The notes beneath the pieces were generated by a model. It was not told the origin of the DNA. It searched no databases and worked only from the letters and a program-made list of their open reading frames with translations. Below are positions 6,951-16,453 of a stretch of DNA of 19,591 nucleotides, piece after piece (the stretch's first letter is position 1; each line of letters starts with the position of its first letter). A program made the translations under genes and the position numbers. Location: positions 1-19,591 of the forward strand of contig JANXXA010000054.1 in assembly GCA_025350885.1 (NCBI GenBank). The letters run 5' to 3'. This DNA comes from Phenylobacterium sp. Its GTDB lineage: Bacteria > Pseudomonadota > Alphaproteobacteria > Caulobacterales > Caulobacteraceae.

Positions 6951-8123
6951 CTAGCCGAGAACCGCGCCCAACGCCTTGATCACCCGCGCCACATCCTCGT
7001 CCGCCATGCCGGGGTAGAGCGGTAGCGACAGGCAGCGGCTGTACCAACGCTCCGCGCCGGGCAGGTCGAGCTCGCCGTAGCGGGCGCGGTAGTAGGGCTG
7101 ACGGTGGACAGGGATGTAGTGGACCTGGCTGCCGACACCGCGTTCGCGCAGGCCCTCGACCACCTGCCGGCGGGTGACACCGGCGGCTTCGAAGTCGATC
7201 AGCACGCTCATCAGGTGCAGGACCGGGTCGCTCCAGGGGGGCCGCGCGGCGAGGTGCACGAGCGGGGCCAGCGGAGCCAGCTCGGTCTCGTATGCCTTGG
7301 CAAGCGCCCGCCGCCGGGCCGTGAAACGCGGCAGCTTGGCCAGCTGCGACAAACCCAGCGCGCAGAGGATGTCCGGCAGCCGGTAGTTGAAGCCCGGCTC
7401 GGCCATCTCGTACCACCAGGGGTCGGCTCCGGCCGGGCGGATCATGCCGTGGCTGCGCATCACCCTCAGACGTTTGGCGAGCCCCGCGTCGTTGGTGGTC
7501 ACCATGCCGCCCTCGCCGGTGGCGATGGTCTTGACCGGATGGAACGAGAACGTGGCCATGGCCGAGTGACGCCCATCGCCGACGCGCTCGGCGAGATTGC
7601 CGAAGGTCATGGTCGTTCCCAGCGCATGCGGCGCGTCCTCGACCAGCACCGCGCCGGTCGCGCCGGCCAGCGCCGCGAGCCCTGGCAGGTCGGCAGCGTC
7701 GCCCCGCAGATGTACCGGCAGGACGGCGCGCAAGCGGCGCGCGCCCACCCGCGTCAACGCCTCGGCCAGGGTGTCCGGCGTCATCAGGCCGCTGTCGGGG
7801 TCGACGTCGGCGAAGACCACCTCGGCGCCGACGTAGCGGGCGCAGTTGGCCGTCGCCAGGAAGGTGATCGACGGCGCGATCACCACCTCGCCCGCCTGGA
7901 CCTCGAGCGCCAGCATGGCCAGGTGCAGGGCTGCGGTGCCGTTGGCGCAGGCCACCGCGTGCCGCGCGCCCACAGCCTCGGCAAAGGCCGCCTCGAACGC
8001 CTCGACCAGGGGACCCGTGGTCAGGAAGTCGGCCCGCAGCGCCGCGGTGACGGCGGCGATATCGTCATCGTCGATCATCTGACGGCCATAGGGCAGCCAC
8101 GGGAGAGGCGCCGGGTGCGTCAC
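6951..8123 (-). CDS. pseC: PseC/FlmB-type sugar-nucleotide aminotransferase
   Basis: 390 residues from a GTG at 8123. It belongs to the DegT/DnrJ/EryC1/StrS PLP aminotransferase family. LPYGRQMIDDDDI near the start and LTTGPLVEAFE are characteristic of PseC, which converts the 4-keto product of PseB to UDP-4-amino-4,6-dideoxy-N-acetyl-altrosamine. TFSFHPVKTIATGEGG carries the PLP lysine, about Lys198, and VEDAPHALG the cofactor-binding Asp, about 163. In Caulobacter the equivalent gene is flmB, needed for flagellin modification. The GTG lies one base after the pseB stop, so the two are translated together; an ATG at 8165 would overlap pseB by 41 bp and is less attractive. The later pathway enzymes are not in the window. 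Confidence 0.9.
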   Translation of the reverse strand: MTHPAPLPWLPYGRQMIDDDDIAAVTAALRADFLTTGPLVEAFEAAFAEAVGARHAVACANGTAALHLAMLALEVQAGEVVIAPSITFLATANCARYVGAEVVFADVDPDSGLMTPDTLAEALTRVGARRLRAVLPVHLRGDAADLPGLAALAGATGAVLVEDAPHALGTTMTFGNLAERVGDGRHSAMATFSFHPVKTIATGEGGMVTTNDAGLAKRLRVMRSHGMIRPAGADPWWYEMAEPGFNYRLPDILCALGLSQLAKLPRFTARRRALAKAYETELAPLAPLVHLAARPPWSDPVLHLMSVLIDFEAAGVTRRQVVEGLRERGVGSQVHYIPVHRQPYYRARYGELDLPGAERWYSRCLSLPLYPGMADEDVARVIKALGAVLG

Positions 8124-8124
8124 C

Positions 8125-9684
<1,560 letters not shown>

Positions 9685-9703
9685 TCAGGGGCGCGGTACA
9701 GCC

Positions 9704-10009
9704 CTATCTGGCGCTGACGCCCGCGGCGGCCTTATCGATGAAGCTTGCCAGGGTCACGTCCAGCTCCGTCACACCGCCGGCGTCGTGCGTCGCCAGCGTG
9801 ATCTCCACGCGGTTGTAGACATTGAACCACTCCGGGTGGTGGTCGATCTTGTCAGCCATCATCGCCACGCGGGTCATAAACCCGAAGGCCGCGTTGAAAT
9901 CGGCGAAGCTGTAGGTTCTCGTGATCGCATCGCGCTCGCCGATGACCGACGCCCATCCCGGAAGCTGCTTCAGGGCCTCGGCCGCGCCGATCCTGGCCGG
10001 CCGGCTCAT
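9704..10009 (-). CDS. phhB: Pterin-4a-carbinolamine dehydratase (PCD/DCoH)
   Basis: A 101-residue single-domain protein of normal length. The signature [21 protein letters not shown] (His57, His58, His75 as the usual active-site residues) identifies 4a-hydroxytetrahydrobiopterin dehydratase. It regenerates the pterin cofactor after aromatic amino acid hydroxylation; in bacteria it usually supports phenylalanine hydroxylase, which is not in the window. Some family members instead moonlight in molybdopterin or transcriptional roles. The start codon overlaps the stop of the upstream HAD gene by 4 bp (ATGA), so it is translationally coupled to it. Confidence 0.95.
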   Translation of the reverse strand: MSRPARIGAAEALKQLPGWASVIGERDAITRTYSFADFNAAFGFMTRVAMMADKIDHHPEWFNVYNRVEITLATHDAGGVTELDVTLASFIDKAAAGVSAR

Positions 10010-10677
10010 CCGGGCGCGTCCGCCTCGAAGGTCAGCCCGGTCGCCGCCGCCAGATCGGCCAGCGTCTGGGCCACGCCCACCACCTTGATCGCGGTCATGC
10101 CAAGCCCGGCGGCCGGCTTGCAGTTGATCCCCAGGTCGTCGAGGTAGATGCAGTGGGCGGGGGCCACGGCCAAGAGCTCACACATCATCAGATAGATCTT
10201 CGGGTCCGGCTTGCGGACGCCGGCTTTGGAGCTTTCGATGATCGCGTCGAACAGCGGCATCACCTGGCCCATGGCGCCGGCGGCGCGCTGGCTCTCGTCC
10301 TGGCCTGGCGAGTGCATCGAGACCACATTGTTGGTGATGCAGCCGACCTTGTAGTGCTGCTTGCAGACCTTCAGCGCCGCCACCATCGCCGGTCTGAGCG
10401 CCCCGGAGAGCAGCGGCAGCACCGCGCGTCCCGGGACCGGGTGGCCCAGCGCCGTGGACTCCTCGAGGAACAGTCGGTCAAAGCGCTCGGTGTCGATCTC
10501 GTTGCGCTCGAACAGGGCCCAGGCGTTGTCATGCGGGTTTGCCGAGTTGATCCGCCGGATCAGATCGTTGGGCAGGCCGTGCTCGGCTTCATAGCGGTTG
10601 AACGCCTCGAACGGCGAAGCGGTGAACACCCCGCCGAAATCCCAGATCACCGCCTCGATGTCCGTCCTGGCCGCCAT
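10006..10677 (-). CDS. HAD-superfamily hydrolase (soluble epoxide hydrolase N-domain / ACAD10 type)
   Basis: 223 residues from the ATG at 10677, which has GGAG six bases upstream. HAD motif I is IWDFGGVF with nucleophile Asp13; the usual second aspartate is Gly, as in the sEH-N/ACAD10 group. Motif II is CITNN, motif III the lysine in [14 protein letters not shown], motif [20 protein letters not shown]. The order, the short alpha-helical cap following motif I and the length fit a C1-cap HAD phosphatase. The second-aspartate change may weaken the general acid and the substrate is unknown. It forms a two-gene operon with phhB; divergent from the VanZ-like gene across 68 bp. Confidence 0.85.
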   Translation of the reverse strand: MAARTDIEAVIWDFGGVFTASPFEAFNRYEAEHGLPNDLIRRINSANPHDNAWALFERNEIDTERFDRLFLEESTALGHPVPGRAVLPLLSGALRPAMVAALKVCKQHYKVGCITNNVVSMHSPGQDESQRAAGAMGQVMPLFDAIIESSKAGVRKPDPKIYLMMCELLAVAPAHCIYLDDLGINCKPAAGLGMTAIKVVGVAQTLADLAAATGLTFEADAPG

Positions 10678-10745
10678 CCCGCACTCCACTATTCCACAGG
10701 CGGCGGACGCTAGAGACGCAGGCGCGGACGTGCAAGTAAGGCGGC

Positions 10746-11117
10746 ATGCTGCCCTCACACCTGCCGCGGCCGCTGCGGCTCGCCCTCTACAGCCTGGCCA
10801 CCGCCATCCTGCTCTATCTGTGCCTGGCGCCCAGCAGAAACCTGCCGAAGATCAACCTGTGGGATAAGGAGGAGCACGCGCTCGCTTGGCTGGTGCTGAC
10901 CATGACCGGCCTAATCCTGGCCCCAGAGCGGCCGCGCGCCATCGCGCTTTTCGCCTTCGGGCTGGGTGTCTTCGTGGAGATGGCGCAGTGGGTGATGGGG
11001 TTCGGCCGAGACGCTGACTGGCACGATGTGGCGGCGGACTCGCTGGGCATCGCCGTGGCCTTCCTGGGCTATTTCGCGGTCGTCCTGGCAACGCGCCTCG
11101 TGCGGCCCAGCCGGTGA
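10746..11117 (+). CDS. VanZ-like integral membrane protein
   Basis: 123 residues with about four hydrophobic segments (roughly 11-28, 46-60, 65-80, 97-115). LWDKEEHALAWLVL and VEMAQWVMGFGRDADWHDVAADSLG match the two conserved signatures of the VanZ family: the D-K-x-x-H helix and the E-x-x-Q ... D-x-x-D-x-x-x-N/S-x-x-G segment. VanZ proteins are small inner-membrane proteins; VanZ itself gives low-level teicoplanin resistance, but most chromosomal relatives have no assigned role. It is first in a plus-strand run with the DUF3445 gene 24 bp downstream. Confidence 0.85.
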   Translation: MLPSHLPRPLRLALYSLATAILLYLCLAPSRNLPKINLWDKEEHALAWLVLTMTGLILAPERPRAIALFAFGLGVFVEMAQWVMGFGRDADWHDVAADSLGIAVAFLGYFAVVLATRLVRPSR

Positions 11118-11141
11118 TACCCGCCCGATGAGCGCCCTTCG

Positions 11142-11984
11142 ATGACTCTTCGGCATCGCCCCTGGGAAACGGCGGCTGACTTCACCATCGGCCTGAAGCC
11201 CATTCCCATCGCCGACTGGCTCGAGGGCGATGAAGCCGATCCGGCGGCGCGCAAGGATGCCCTGCTGGCCGCGCGCCCGGGCCTGGTCTGGGCGGAGGCG
11301 CAAGGGTCGCGGCCGGGCCAGGGCGAGGCGCTGGAGATGGTCGAAGCCGCGCTGGGGCCAGCGCCCGCCACGCCGGGCTTGCCCCCGCTCTACGCCGCCG
11401 CGCGGCGGGTTCCCGACGATCTGTGCCTCATGGAAAAGCGCGACGGGGCGTGGCGGCTGACCGCGCTCTCCCTGTCGGCGGGCAGCTTCTTCACCGCCGA
11501 GGCGGTGATCGGGCGCAGCCTGGCCGAGCTGCACGGCCCGGTGACCGGCTTCGCCGATGGGCTGCTGGGGCGGGTGCAGCGGATCTTCGAGGGCCTGCGC
11601 CCCGGCCTGGTGCTCGAACGGCGCAACTGGACCCTGCTGAATTCCGCCGACCTGCACACCCCCTCGCCGGTCCCGATCCGCGCGCGGATCGGCGCCATCG
11701 CCGCCGCCGACGCCGGTCGCGCCCTGCAGCTGCGCGTGGAGCGCCAGACCCTGCGGCGGCTGCCCCGGACCGGAGGCGCGCTGTTTACCATCCGCGTCTG
11801 GCTGGCCCCGCTGGAGAGCCTGGCCGTCGAGCCCCCCCGGCTGGCCGCCTTCGCCACGGCCTGGCGCACGGCGCCGGCGGCGTTTCGCGCCTACAAGCGG
11901 CTCGATCTCTATGACGGTCTGGTCGAGGGCTTCCTGCGCAGCGTCGGTGCACCTGGCGGTGATGCGGATACCCACCGCCCATGA
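11142..11984 (+). CDS. DUF3445 / heme-dependent oxidative N-demethylase-like protein
   Basis: 280 residues, close to normal for the family. The conserved pieces seen are GLKPIPIADWLEGD near the start, RRVPDDLCLMEKRDGAWRL, the FTAEAVIGRSLAELHGPV helix, ERRNWTLLNSADLHTPSP and LRVERQTLRRLPRTGGALFTI. These are the hallmarks of Pfam DUF3445, whose characterised member is the heme-binding subunit of heme-dependent oxidative N-demethylase, acting on dimethylamine-type substrates. Partner flavoprotein subunits of that enzyme are not present, so the true substrate here is open. It is cytoplasmic by sequence. It lies 24 bp after the VanZ-like gene and 39 bp before the GT2 gene. Confidence 0.85.
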   Translation: MTLRHRPWETAADFTIGLKPIPIADWLEGDEADPAARKDALLAARPGLVWAEAQGSRPGQGEALEMVEAALGPAPATPGLPPLYAAARRVPDDLCLMEKRDGAWRLTALSLSAGSFFTAEAVIGRSLAELHGPVTGFADGLLGRVQRIFEGLRPGLVLERRNWTLLNSADLHTPSPVPIRARIGAIAAADAGRALQLRVERQTLRRLPRTGGALFTIRVWLAPLESLAVEPPRLAAFATAWRTAPAAFRAYKRLDLYDGLVEGFLRSVGAPGGDADTHRP

Positions 11985-12023
11985 GGTGGTTCCCAGCGCC
12001 CGAAGGCGCGGCTATGACGGCGG

Positions 12024-13163
12024 ATGCGCGCGCCGACAACGATTGAAATGTCTGCAAACTCCCCGGCAGGGCCCGCCGCGGCGGCCGCGCGGGCGCTTGA
12101 GCTCAGTGTGGTGATCCCGACGTTCAAGGAGGCTCTGAACGTCGAGCCGCTGCTGGCCAAGCTGGCCGCCGCCCTCACCGGGGTGACCTGGCAGGCGATC
12201 TTCGTCGATGACGATTCCCCGGACGGCACGGCGGCCGTGGTCAAGCGCGTGGCGGCCACCGATCCGCGGGTGATGTGCCTGCACCGGGTCGGCCGTCGCG
12301 GCCTGGCCGGCGCGGTGATCGAGGGCGTCATGGCCAGCGCCGCCCCCTTCGTCGCCGTCGTCGATGGCGACATGCAGCACGACGAGACGCTGCTTCCGGA
12401 AATGCTCGGCCTGCTCAAGGCCGATCGCGCCGATCTGGTGGTCGGCAGCCGCTACCTGGCGACGGGGGCGGCCGACGCCTCGGCGCTTGGCCAGACCCGC
12501 GAGGCGGGCAGCCGGCTGGCCAACTGGCTGGGGCGAAAGGTGCTGCATGCCGAGGTCACCGACCCGATGAGCGGCTTCTTCATGATGCGCCGCGAGCTCA
12601 TCGAGGCGGTCGCGCCAAAGCTTTCCACCTCGGGCTTCAAGGTGCTGTTCGACATCATGGCCTCACAGCCGACCCCGCCGCGCTATGTCGAGCTGCCCTA
12701 CCAGTTCCGGGCGCGGGTCGCCGGCGAGAGCAAGCTGGATAACGGCGTGGTGGTGCAATACCTCGGCCTGTTGATCGCCAAGCTCAGCCTGGACCTGATC
12801 TCGCCCCGGTTCCTGATGTTCGCCCTGGTCGGCGCCAGCGGCGTGGTGGTCCACCTGACGATCCTGCGAAGCCTGCTGGCCCATGGCTTCGCCGCCGCTC
12901 AGCTGACCGCGGCCCTGGGCGCGATGACCTCGAACTACCTGATCAACAACGCCGTCACCTATCGCGACAAGCGCAAGCGCGGGCTGTCGCTGCTGACCGG
13001 CTATCTGAAATTCGTCGTGCTCTGCAGCGTGCCGCTGGCGGCCAATGTGGCGGTGGCCACCATGGTCTATGAACGCGGGCCGGCCTGGTGGGTCGCCGGC
13101 GTCGCGGGCGCGGTGGTGGCCGCCGTCTGGAATTACGTGACCACCTCCCGGGCGGTCTGGTGA
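12024..13163 (+). CDS. Polyprenyl-phosphate glycosyltransferase: GT2 domain fused to GtrA-like membrane domain
   Basis: 379 residues from ATG 12024; an ATG at 12048 would shorten it by 8 and neither has a clear Shine-Dalgarno. Residues about 28-245 are a GT2 catalytic domain of the DPM1 type: LSVVIPTFKEALNVEPL, VDDDSPDGTAAVV and VVDGDMQHDETLLP with the DxD nucleotide-sugar site, then SGFFMMRRELI. Residues about 255-379 form four transmembrane helices beginning FLMFALVGASGVVVH and containing SNYLINNAVTYRD, a GtrA-like domain. Such fusions charge undecaprenyl or dolichyl phosphate with a sugar at the cytoplasmic side and may help flip it. Its stop overlaps the next glycosyltransferase by 4 bp, so the two likely act in series. 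Confidence 0.92.
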   Translation: MRAPTTIEMSANSPAGPAAAAARALELSVVIPTFKEALNVEPLLAKLAAALTGVTWQAIFVDDDSPDGTAAVVKRVAATDPRVMCLHRVGRRGLAGAVIEGVMASAAPFVAVVDGDMQHDETLLPEMLGLLKADRADLVVGSRYLATGAADASALGQTREAGSRLANWLGRKVLHAEVTDPMSGFFMMRRELIEAVAPKLSTSGFKVLFDIMASQPTPPRYVELPYQFRARVAGESKLDNGVVVQYLGLLIAKLSLDLISPRFLMFALVGASGVVVHLTILRSLLAHGFAAAQLTAALGAMTSNYLINNAVTYRDKRKRGLSLLTGYLKFVVLCSVPLAANVAVATMVYERGPAWWVAGVAGAVVAAVWNYVTTSRAVW

Positions 13164-14683
13164 CCGCCGCGGCGGCGCCAGCCGATCCGTCGGGATGGCG
13201 GTTCCATCGCGGCGTCCTGCTGCTGGCCGTGGGGCTGACCGCGATCCGCCTGCTGGCCGCCGGGGTCATCCACCTGACCGAGGACGAGGCCTACTATCGC
13301 CTCTGGGCGCAGCATCTACAGCTGGGCTATTTCGACCATCCGCCGATGATCGCCTGGTGGATCCGTGCGGGTGAAGTGCTCGCCGGCGACACCGCGCTCG
13401 GCGTTCGTCTGCTGCCGGCGCTGGCCAGCGGCGTTACCACCTGGTTCATCGCCGATCTGGCGCTGCGCCTGGGCGCCCGGACGCGCACCGCCTTTCGCGC
13501 CGCGCTCTGGTACAACGCCACGCTTACCGTCTGCGTCGGCGGCATGCTGGCGACGCCGGACGCTCCGGCCAGCCTGTTCTGGACCATCGCCCTGTGGTGC
13601 CTGGCGCATTTCTGGGAGAAGGGCCGCACCGCCTGGTGGCTGGCCGCGGGCCTGGCCGCCGGCCTGGCCGTGCTGTCGAAATATTCCGGACTGTTCCTGG
13701 CGCCCGGGGTGCTGCTCTGGCTGCTGGTGATCCCCGGCGGCCCTGGGGAACTGAGGCGGCCCGGTCCGTGGGAAGGCGCGCTGCTGGCGATCTTTGTCTT
13801 CGCGCCGAATGTCGTCTGGAACTCTGATCACCACTGGATCACCTTCCTCAAGCAGTTCGGCCGCGTCGCCCCGCATGCCGCCGCGCCGGTCCACGTCGCC
13901 GAGTTCGTGATCACCCAGTTCCTGCTGCTGACGCCGCTGATCGCGATCTATGCGGTGCAGGGCGTGCGGCAGGGCTGGCGGGAGCGCGCGCAGTCCGGCG
14001 CCGTCCACCTGATGCTGCCGATCGCCACCTCCGCGCCATTCGCCGTCTACATGCTGATCCATGCCCTCCACGACCGCGTCCAGGGACACTGGCCGGTTCC
14101 GCTGTTTGGCGCCCTGGCGATCTGCGCGGCGGTGGCGGCGGAGCGGTCGGAGGGCGCGCGCCTGGGCCGTATCGCCGCGCGCCTTGCCCCTGTGGCGGGA
14201 CTGGGCCTGGGAGCCGCGATGCTGATCCTGATGGCCGCGCCTGGGCCGCCCCTGTTCGGCGGCGCCGATCCTTCGCTGGCGCTGCGCGGCTGGCCACGGT
14301 TCTCGCGCGACGTCGAGGCCCTGCGGGTGGCGACCGGCGCCGCCTGGGTGGGAACCCAGAGCTATGGCGCGTCGGCCCAGCTGACGCTGGCGGGGGGCGT
14401 CACGGCGCCGGTGTTGCAGCTGATCGAGCGTGATCGCTACTGGCGCGCCGACACGCCTCGGCCGGACTTCGCCCGACCCGGCCTGGTCGTCGACATCTCC
14501 CGCCGGCTCAAACGCATCGACGTGTTGCGGTGTTTCACCAGCGTCGCGCCGGCGGGCGAGCTGGGGCGGGCCGGAGGCGTCGGCCGCAATCAGCGCTACT
14601 CGGCCTTCCTGGTCTCCGGGCCCCGCCGCGATGTCTGGACCGAGGGCTGCCCGGCCGAGATTTCGCCCGGGGTCTGGCGATGA
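13160..14683 (+). CDS. ArnT-like membrane glycosyltransferase (GT-C, PMT_2)
   Basis: 507 residues from a GTG at 13160 that overlaps the preceding stop by 4 bp (GTGA). Multiple transmembrane helices run from about residue 17 to 375. The first periplasmic loop, EDEAYYRLWAQHLQLGYFDHPP, holds the acidic and DHPP motifs of GT-C enzymes of the ArnT/PMT_2 group, which use polyprenyl-phosphate sugars as donors at the periplasmic face. The C-terminal part (about 375-507) is soluble, with paired cysteines near the end. With the GT2-GtrA protein it makes a donor-synthesis and transfer pair for lipid A, a polysaccharide or a protein acceptor; the acceptor cannot be told from here. A longer upstream reading would overlap the GT2 gene and lacks support. 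Confidence 0.88.
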   Translation: MTAAAAPADPSGWRFHRGVLLLAVGLTAIRLLAAGVIHLTEDEAYYRLWAQHLQLGYFDHPPMIAWWIRAGEVLAGDTALGVRLLPALASGVTTWFIADLALRLGARTRTAFRAALWYNATLTVCVGGMLATPDAPASLFWTIALWCLAHFWEKGRTAWWLAAGLAAGLAVLSKYSGLFLAPGVLLWLLVIPGGPGELRRPGPWEGALLAIFVFAPNVVWNSDHHWITFLKQFGRVAPHAAAPVHVAEFVITQFLLLTPLIAIYAVQGVRQGWRERAQSGAVHLMLPIATSAPFAVYMLIHALHDRVQGHWPVPLFGALAICAAVAAERSEGARLGRIAARLAPVAGLGLGAAMLILMAAPGPPLFGGADPSLALRGWPRFSRDVEALRVATGAAWVGTQSYGASAQLTLAGGVTAPVLQLIERDRYWRADTPRPDFARPGLVVDISRRLKRIDVLRCFTSVAPAGELGRAGGVGRNQRYSAFLVSGPRRDVWTEGCPAEISPGVWR

Positions 14684-14691
14684 CTGAAGAA

Positions 14692-14719
14692 GTCCCGCCC
14701 AGGCCCGAGGATGCGGGAC
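14692..14719 (+). terminator. Hairpin after the GT-C gene, weak terminator candidate
   Basis: GTCCCGC and GCGGGAC form a perfect 7-bp stem with a 14-nt loop, 8 bases beyond the glycosyltransferase stop. Only CGCTTTG follows, not a proper T-run, so read-through to the oxygenase gene is plausible. Confidence 0.3.
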
Positions 14720-14827
14720 CGCTTTGCAAGCCGGCGTTGCCCTGCGACCCCGCGCCGCGTAGATTCGCCGTGGCTGAGGTGATCGACCGACTGCGGCGTC
14801 ACGGATCAATGCGGAGACCTACCAGCC

Positions 14828-15541
14828 TTGCATGAGGTCGCACCTGACACGTTGTCCGCGAAGGAAACGCGAGCGGTTGATCGCGACGCCTGTCGTGACA
14901 GGTTCGCGGCCTCGCTACGCGCCGCGACCGCCGATGAAGCCCCCTATCGCCATTGGCTGTTGCGCGATGTGCTGCCGGCCCGCGTGGCCGCCGACCTGAA
15001 CGCCCTGCCCTTCGCACCGCCGCCGCTGGACGGCGTGTCAGGGTCGCGCGAGGTCCACAACAACACGCGGCGCTATATCGACGCTGACGCCATTGCAGCC
15101 CATCCGGTCTGCCGCGCGCTCGCCGAGGCGTTTCAGGACGCAGCGACCGTGGCCACCATCGAAGCCCTGACCGGCGCCCGGGTGGGCGGCTGCTGCCTGC
15201 GCATCGAGTACGCGCAGGACACCGACGGCTTCTGGCTGCGGCCGCACACCGACCTGGGCGTCAAGAAGTTCACCCTGCTCTACTATCTGGGACCGGACGG
15301 CCAGCCCGACCTGGGCACCGATCTCTATCTGGATGGCGAGACCTGGTCGCACCGCGCGCCGTTCACGCCCGGCGGGGCGCTGGCCTTTGTCCCCTCAAAC
15401 AGGACCTGGCACGGCTTTGAGCCCCGGCCGATCCCGGTCGTTCGCAAGTCGCTGATCCTCAACTATGTCACCCCGGCCTGGATGGCGCGCGAGCAGCTGG
15501 CCTATCCGGACACCCCGGTCGAGGGACGAAGCGCCGACTGA
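14828..15541 (+). CDS. Fe(II)/2-oxoglutarate-dependent oxygenase
   Basis: 237 residues from a TTG at 14828, with GGAG 11 bases upstream; a TTG at 14852 is an alternative and no in-frame ATG precedes the conserved part. The double-stranded beta-helix core carries the metal triad: His140 and Asp142 in LRPHTDLGVKKFTLL, His195 in NRTWHGFEP, with Arg206 (VVRKSLIL) positioned for 2-oxoglutarate. The protein is cytoplasmic by sequence. Family members hydroxylate proteins, sugars or small molecules; some lie in polysaccharide loci, and the two glycosyltransferases just upstream make a glycan or glycoconjugate substrate possible. That is context only. The 3' end overlaps the convergent PEP-CTERM gene by 40 bp. 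Confidence 0.85.
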   Translation: MHEVAPDTLSAKETRAVDRDACRDRFAASLRAATADEAPYRHWLLRDVLPARVAADLNALPFAPPPLDGVSGSREVHNNTRRYIDADAIAAHPVCRALAEAFQDAATVATIEALTGARVGGCCLRIEYAQDTDGFWLRPHTDLGVKKFTLLYYLGPDGQPDLGTDLYLDGETWSHRAPFTPGGALAFVPSNRTWHGFEPRPIPVVRKSLILNYVTPAWMAREQLAYPDTPVEGRSAD

Positions 15542-16164
15542 TCTCGCGACCGCGTCCGGCGCAGCACGCCGCCGAGGCCGAAGACGCCGATCAGCAGCAT
15601 CGTCCAGGTGGCGGGTTCAGGCACGCCGGGAGCGAGGCGCGAGAAGGTGGGCGTAAAGCTGCTGATCACGCTCAGCGTGTCACCGGCCAGATCATCCAGA
15701 GCGATGAAATTCGACGGATCGGCCGGACCGATCGGGCTGTTGATGACGATCTGGCCGGCGCAGACGAAGCTGCAGCCCTTGACGCTCGGCGGCAGGCCAA
15801 AGCGCAGGTCAAAGACCGAGAAGCTCTTGCCGTCCAGGGACCGGGTCCCGAAGACCTGCACGGGTCCAGGGAAGATGTCGGCCCGGGCGTCGGCCAGCGT
15901 GGCCTTGATCCCGCCGAAGTCGAAGGCAAAGTCGGTGACGCTGGACGAGCCGAAGCTCTCGCCCGGCAGGATAAGGTCGCTCAGGGTCAGCGTGCCGCTG
16001 ACGGTGGCCGAGGTGAACAGGGGCGCCGGCGGATCAACGACGACGTCGCGCGCGGTAAGCACGAAGACCGTGGCCGACGCCATCCCCGGCGCGCCCAGGG
16101 CCGCCAACGCAATCGTCCCGATCAACGCCGCCCGCATCGCGCGCGGTGAAAACGAATGGCGCAT
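15502..16164 (-). CDS. PEP-CTERM sorting domain protein, exported
   Basis: 220 residues from the ATG at 16164, at which a signal peptide starts: MRHSFSPRAMRAALIGTIAL then ALGAPGMASA before TVF. The body is a beta-rich secreted domain of unknown function with one close cysteine pair (KGCSFVCAG). Near the end VPEPATWTMLLIGVFGLGGV then LRRTR is a textbook PEP-CTERM tail: PEP motif, hydrophobic helix, basic stop. Exosortase, the processing enzyme, is not in this window. Unusually, about 15 residues (SRDQSALRPSTGVSG) follow the basic cluster, where family members usually end; this tail is encoded in the part overlapping the convergent oxygenase gene. The usual role is in exopolysaccharide-associated surface matrix. 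Confidence 0.9.
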   Translation of the reverse strand: MRHSFSPRAMRAALIGTIALAALGAPGMASATVFVLTARDVVVDPPAPLFTSATVSGTLTLSDLILPGESFGSSSVTDFAFDFGGIKATLADARADIFPGPVQVFGTRSLDGKSFSVFDLRFGLPPSVKGCSFVCAGQIVINSPIGPADPSNFIALDDLAGDTLSVISSFTPTFSRLAPGVPEPATWTMLLIGVFGLGGVLRRTRSRDQSALRPSTGVSG

Positions 16165-16202
16165 GATGGGTGTCCTGCTGATCTTTGGGTCCGCGCCGAG
16201 TC

Positions 16203-16221
16203 CGCGTAGTCGAAGTACGCG
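16203..16221. promoter_or_regulatory. Inverted repeat upstream of the PEP-CTERM gene, possible operator
   Basis: CGCGTA at 16203-16208 and TACGCG at 16216-16221 are perfect inverted 6-mers with a 7-nt centre, about 40 bp upstream of the PEP-CTERM start. The size is right for a dimeric regulator. In such GC-rich DNA a chance palindrome of this quality is not rare. Confidence 0.3.
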
Positions 16222-16453
16222 CGGAAGCGGCGCCCGGTTGCGCGCGGGCGGGCCGAATGTTGCAAGGCGTCGGGGCGCACCCCGAATCGCAAGCCCTTGG
16301 CCGGCCATGCGTACCCAAACTGAATTTGACGTCGACTTACTGAGGGGGCCTGCATATCCGTGCTGCGGGGGTTTGATTGGAAGTTGGGCCGTGGATCGCT
16401 AAGGCTGTCCGCTCGTTGTTGTAGTCCGCGCTGCGGGCTGAGGGCGAATTCGG

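Noticed and set aside
6769..7416. A 215-codon minus-strand frame ending in IPAKAGTQ-like text
   Set aside because: It reads through the REPIN and out of frame across pseC; this ending is a known artefact of translated repeats.
14680..14835. A 51-residue frame with an ATGA overlap of the GT-C stop
   Set aside because: Proline/arginine-rich, matches nothing I know, runs over the hairpin at 14692 and overlaps the oxygenase start; coding is not supported.
16280..16310. A sigma54-like -24/-12 element before the PEP-CTERM gene
   Set aside because: TGGC and TTGC are present on the minus strand but their spacing is too long for a sigma54 promoter.
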